DNA of 21,106 nucleotides. Origin: a virus. Below, piece after piece: positions 20,532 to 21,106 of the stretch (within the stretch, counting starts at the first letter, position 1; every line of letters begins with the position of its first letter). Location of the stretch: the IMG/VR virus record IMGVR_UViG_3300022413_000049, positions 1-21,106 of that record. The stretch is one strand, 5' to 3'. The notes below the pieces were generated by a model. That model was not told the origin of the DNA, ran no database searches, and saw nothing but the letters and a program-made list of their open reading frames with translations. The position numbers and the translations under genes were made by a program.

Positions 20532-21033
20532 GTGCGCGCGGATCTTCGACCAGAGTCGAGTGCAATTTTTCGATTAAATTCTCAAGCGCCGCTCGGATCT
20601 CTGCGGCGAGTATCGTGTAACATTTTCCCTTATCGGTCTCGCCGGCGAGCACGCCCGCAACCCTGTCGGGAATTGTCTCGAGATTATTTTTAACCTCGCG
20701 GCCAACCTCAAACAAGTTTTTGCGCTGGATCTCGACTTGCACCAGGTTGCCGGCCAGCTCCTCTCGATTCATTTCCGCAATCAACCGTTTCTCGCGGGTT
20801 AGCTTGGTTCGCTCGTTGCGCTCGGCCTCGCTGGCTACCGATCCGCGCGAGCTCTGGCGCGTGTGTTCTAAAATCGCGCGGATCGATTCAACTAAATCAT
20901 ATTTACCATGCTCTAACCTGGTGACAATGCTCTCGACCTCGAGCTGCTGGATTCGCCGCTCGGTCAACCCGGCCAGGTAAGCCAGGTCGGAAACATCAAC
21001 CTGGTATTCTGAATTAATATCGAACTTTTTCAC
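20509..21033 (-). CDS. terS: Terminase small subunit, Nu1-like
   Basis: The protein has 174 residues starting at GTG 21033; the frame is closed by TAA a few codons upstream, so the start cannot be much earlier. N-terminal winged HTH: VDVSDLAYLAGLTERRIQQLEVESIVTRLEHGKYDLVESIRAIL (about 12-56), as in lambda Nu1, which binds cosB. A long helical oligomerisation part (RGSVASEAERNERTKLTREKRLIAEMNREE...) follows, and the C-terminal part probably contacts TerL. The ATG-less start and missing strong Shine-Dalgarno sequence suggest low expression. It lies 61 bases from the terminal repeat, as Nu1 lies close to cos in lambda. It heads the late operon. Confidence 0.9.
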   Translation of the reverse strand: MKKFDINSEYQVDVSDLAYLAGLTERRIQQLEVESIVTRLEHGKYDLVESIRAILEHTRQSSRGSVASEAERNERTKLTREKRLIAEMNREELAGNLVQVEIQRKNLFEVGREVKNNLETIPDRVAGVLAGETDKGKCYTILAAEIRAALENLIEKLHSTLVEDPRAHVTIETD

Positions 21034-21094
21034 TGTGACCAGTATTTATAAAACGAAGATTCCAAAAAGCCCCTGCAACTAAAAATAAAAAGCG
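21034..21094 (-). promoter_or_regulatory. cos-proximal region: candidate TerS binding and late leader
   Basis: Between the terS start and the terminal repeat are three phased short A-tracts: AAAAAGC at 21064-21070 and 21087-21093, with a third at 57-63 across the cos joint. A TATAAA element lies at about 21050 on the minus strand without a matching -35. In lambda this interval holds cosB (R sites for Nu1 and an IHF site). On joining, the minus strand reads GCGG-loop-CCGC followed by TTTTTATTTTT, which also resembles a terminator for the early operon. Function is inference from position. Confidence 0.4.
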
Positions 21095-21106
21095 GCCGGA
21101 ATTACC
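21095..21106. other. cos: Right terminal repeat, probable cos cohesive end
   Basis: The last 12 bases equal the first 12 (GCCGGAATTACC). The base before this copy completes GCGG, the left arm of the dyad whose right arm CCGC follows the left copy (12-15). See the entry at 1-12. Confidence 0.65.

Noticed and set aside
1-21106. Possibility of a diversity-generating retroelement, tRNA genes, insertion sequence or integrase
   Set aside because: No reverse transcriptase, template/variable repeat pair, cloverleaf, transposase or recombinase motif was found on reading the frames.

Overview
The window looks like the complete, or nearly complete, genome of a small tailed bacteriophage with a siphovirus-type gene set. 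It carries lambda-like terminase, portal and tail genes and an HK97-fold capsid gene. The first 12 bases and the last 12 bases are identical (GCCGGAATTACC). When the two ends are joined through this repeat, it sits exactly centred on a short dyad (GCGG, 10 bases, CCGC) directly upstream of the small terminase gene. That is what a cos phage with 12-base 5' cohesive ends looks like after the ends are filled in. The unit genome would then be 21,094 bp. A small lipoprotein and small membrane proteins in the probable lysis region suggest a Gram-negative host. The host cannot be named from the sequence. I see no integrase, no classical CI-type repressor, no DNA polymerase, no tRNA and no CRISPR array.

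Layout: (1) 66-2901, minus strand: an early-type operon starting with a lambda O-like replication initiator that carries iterons inside its coding sequence. It is followed by a zinc-ribbon-like protein, several small proteins (two too short for ordinary ORF calling), a coiled-coil protein and a 202-residue protein of a recurrent phage family. (2) 2902-3022: two divergent promoters sharing one -35 element. (3) 3023-4257, plus strand: five short coupled genes, beginning with an excisionase/AlpA-like HTH protein and a winged-helix protein, closed by a clear intrinsic terminator. (4) 4305-4557: a non-coding, inverted-repeat-rich region between the convergent operons. (5) 4558-21033, minus strand: the whole late region, transcribed from the right end leftwards.

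The late region reads, in transcription order: terS, terL, a Mor-like regulator, a probable lysis and membrane group, three small or repeat-rich structural genes including a 928-residue repeat protein, an Ig-like protein, a gpW-like head-tail connector, portal, a fused prohead protease and major capsid protein, a small protein, a gpFII-like head-tail joining protein, tail terminator, a small protein, tail tube, a tail chaperone pair (G and a probable -1 frameshift extension T), a short tape measure protein, two tail-tip proteins and a leucine-rich-repeat receptor-binding candidate. Nearly all genes overlap by 1 to 26 bases or are a few bases apart, which indicates translational coupling.

The main points of interest are the cos-type terminal repeat with symmetric cut sites, the very small tail-tip gene set and lack of a recognisable endolysin, the protease-capsid fusion, the twelve-copy 66-bp array in the 928-residue protein, a repeat motif shared between that protein and the receptor-binding candidate, the iteron origin inside the O-like gene, and a paired 14-bp motif between the Mor-like regulator and the lysis genes.
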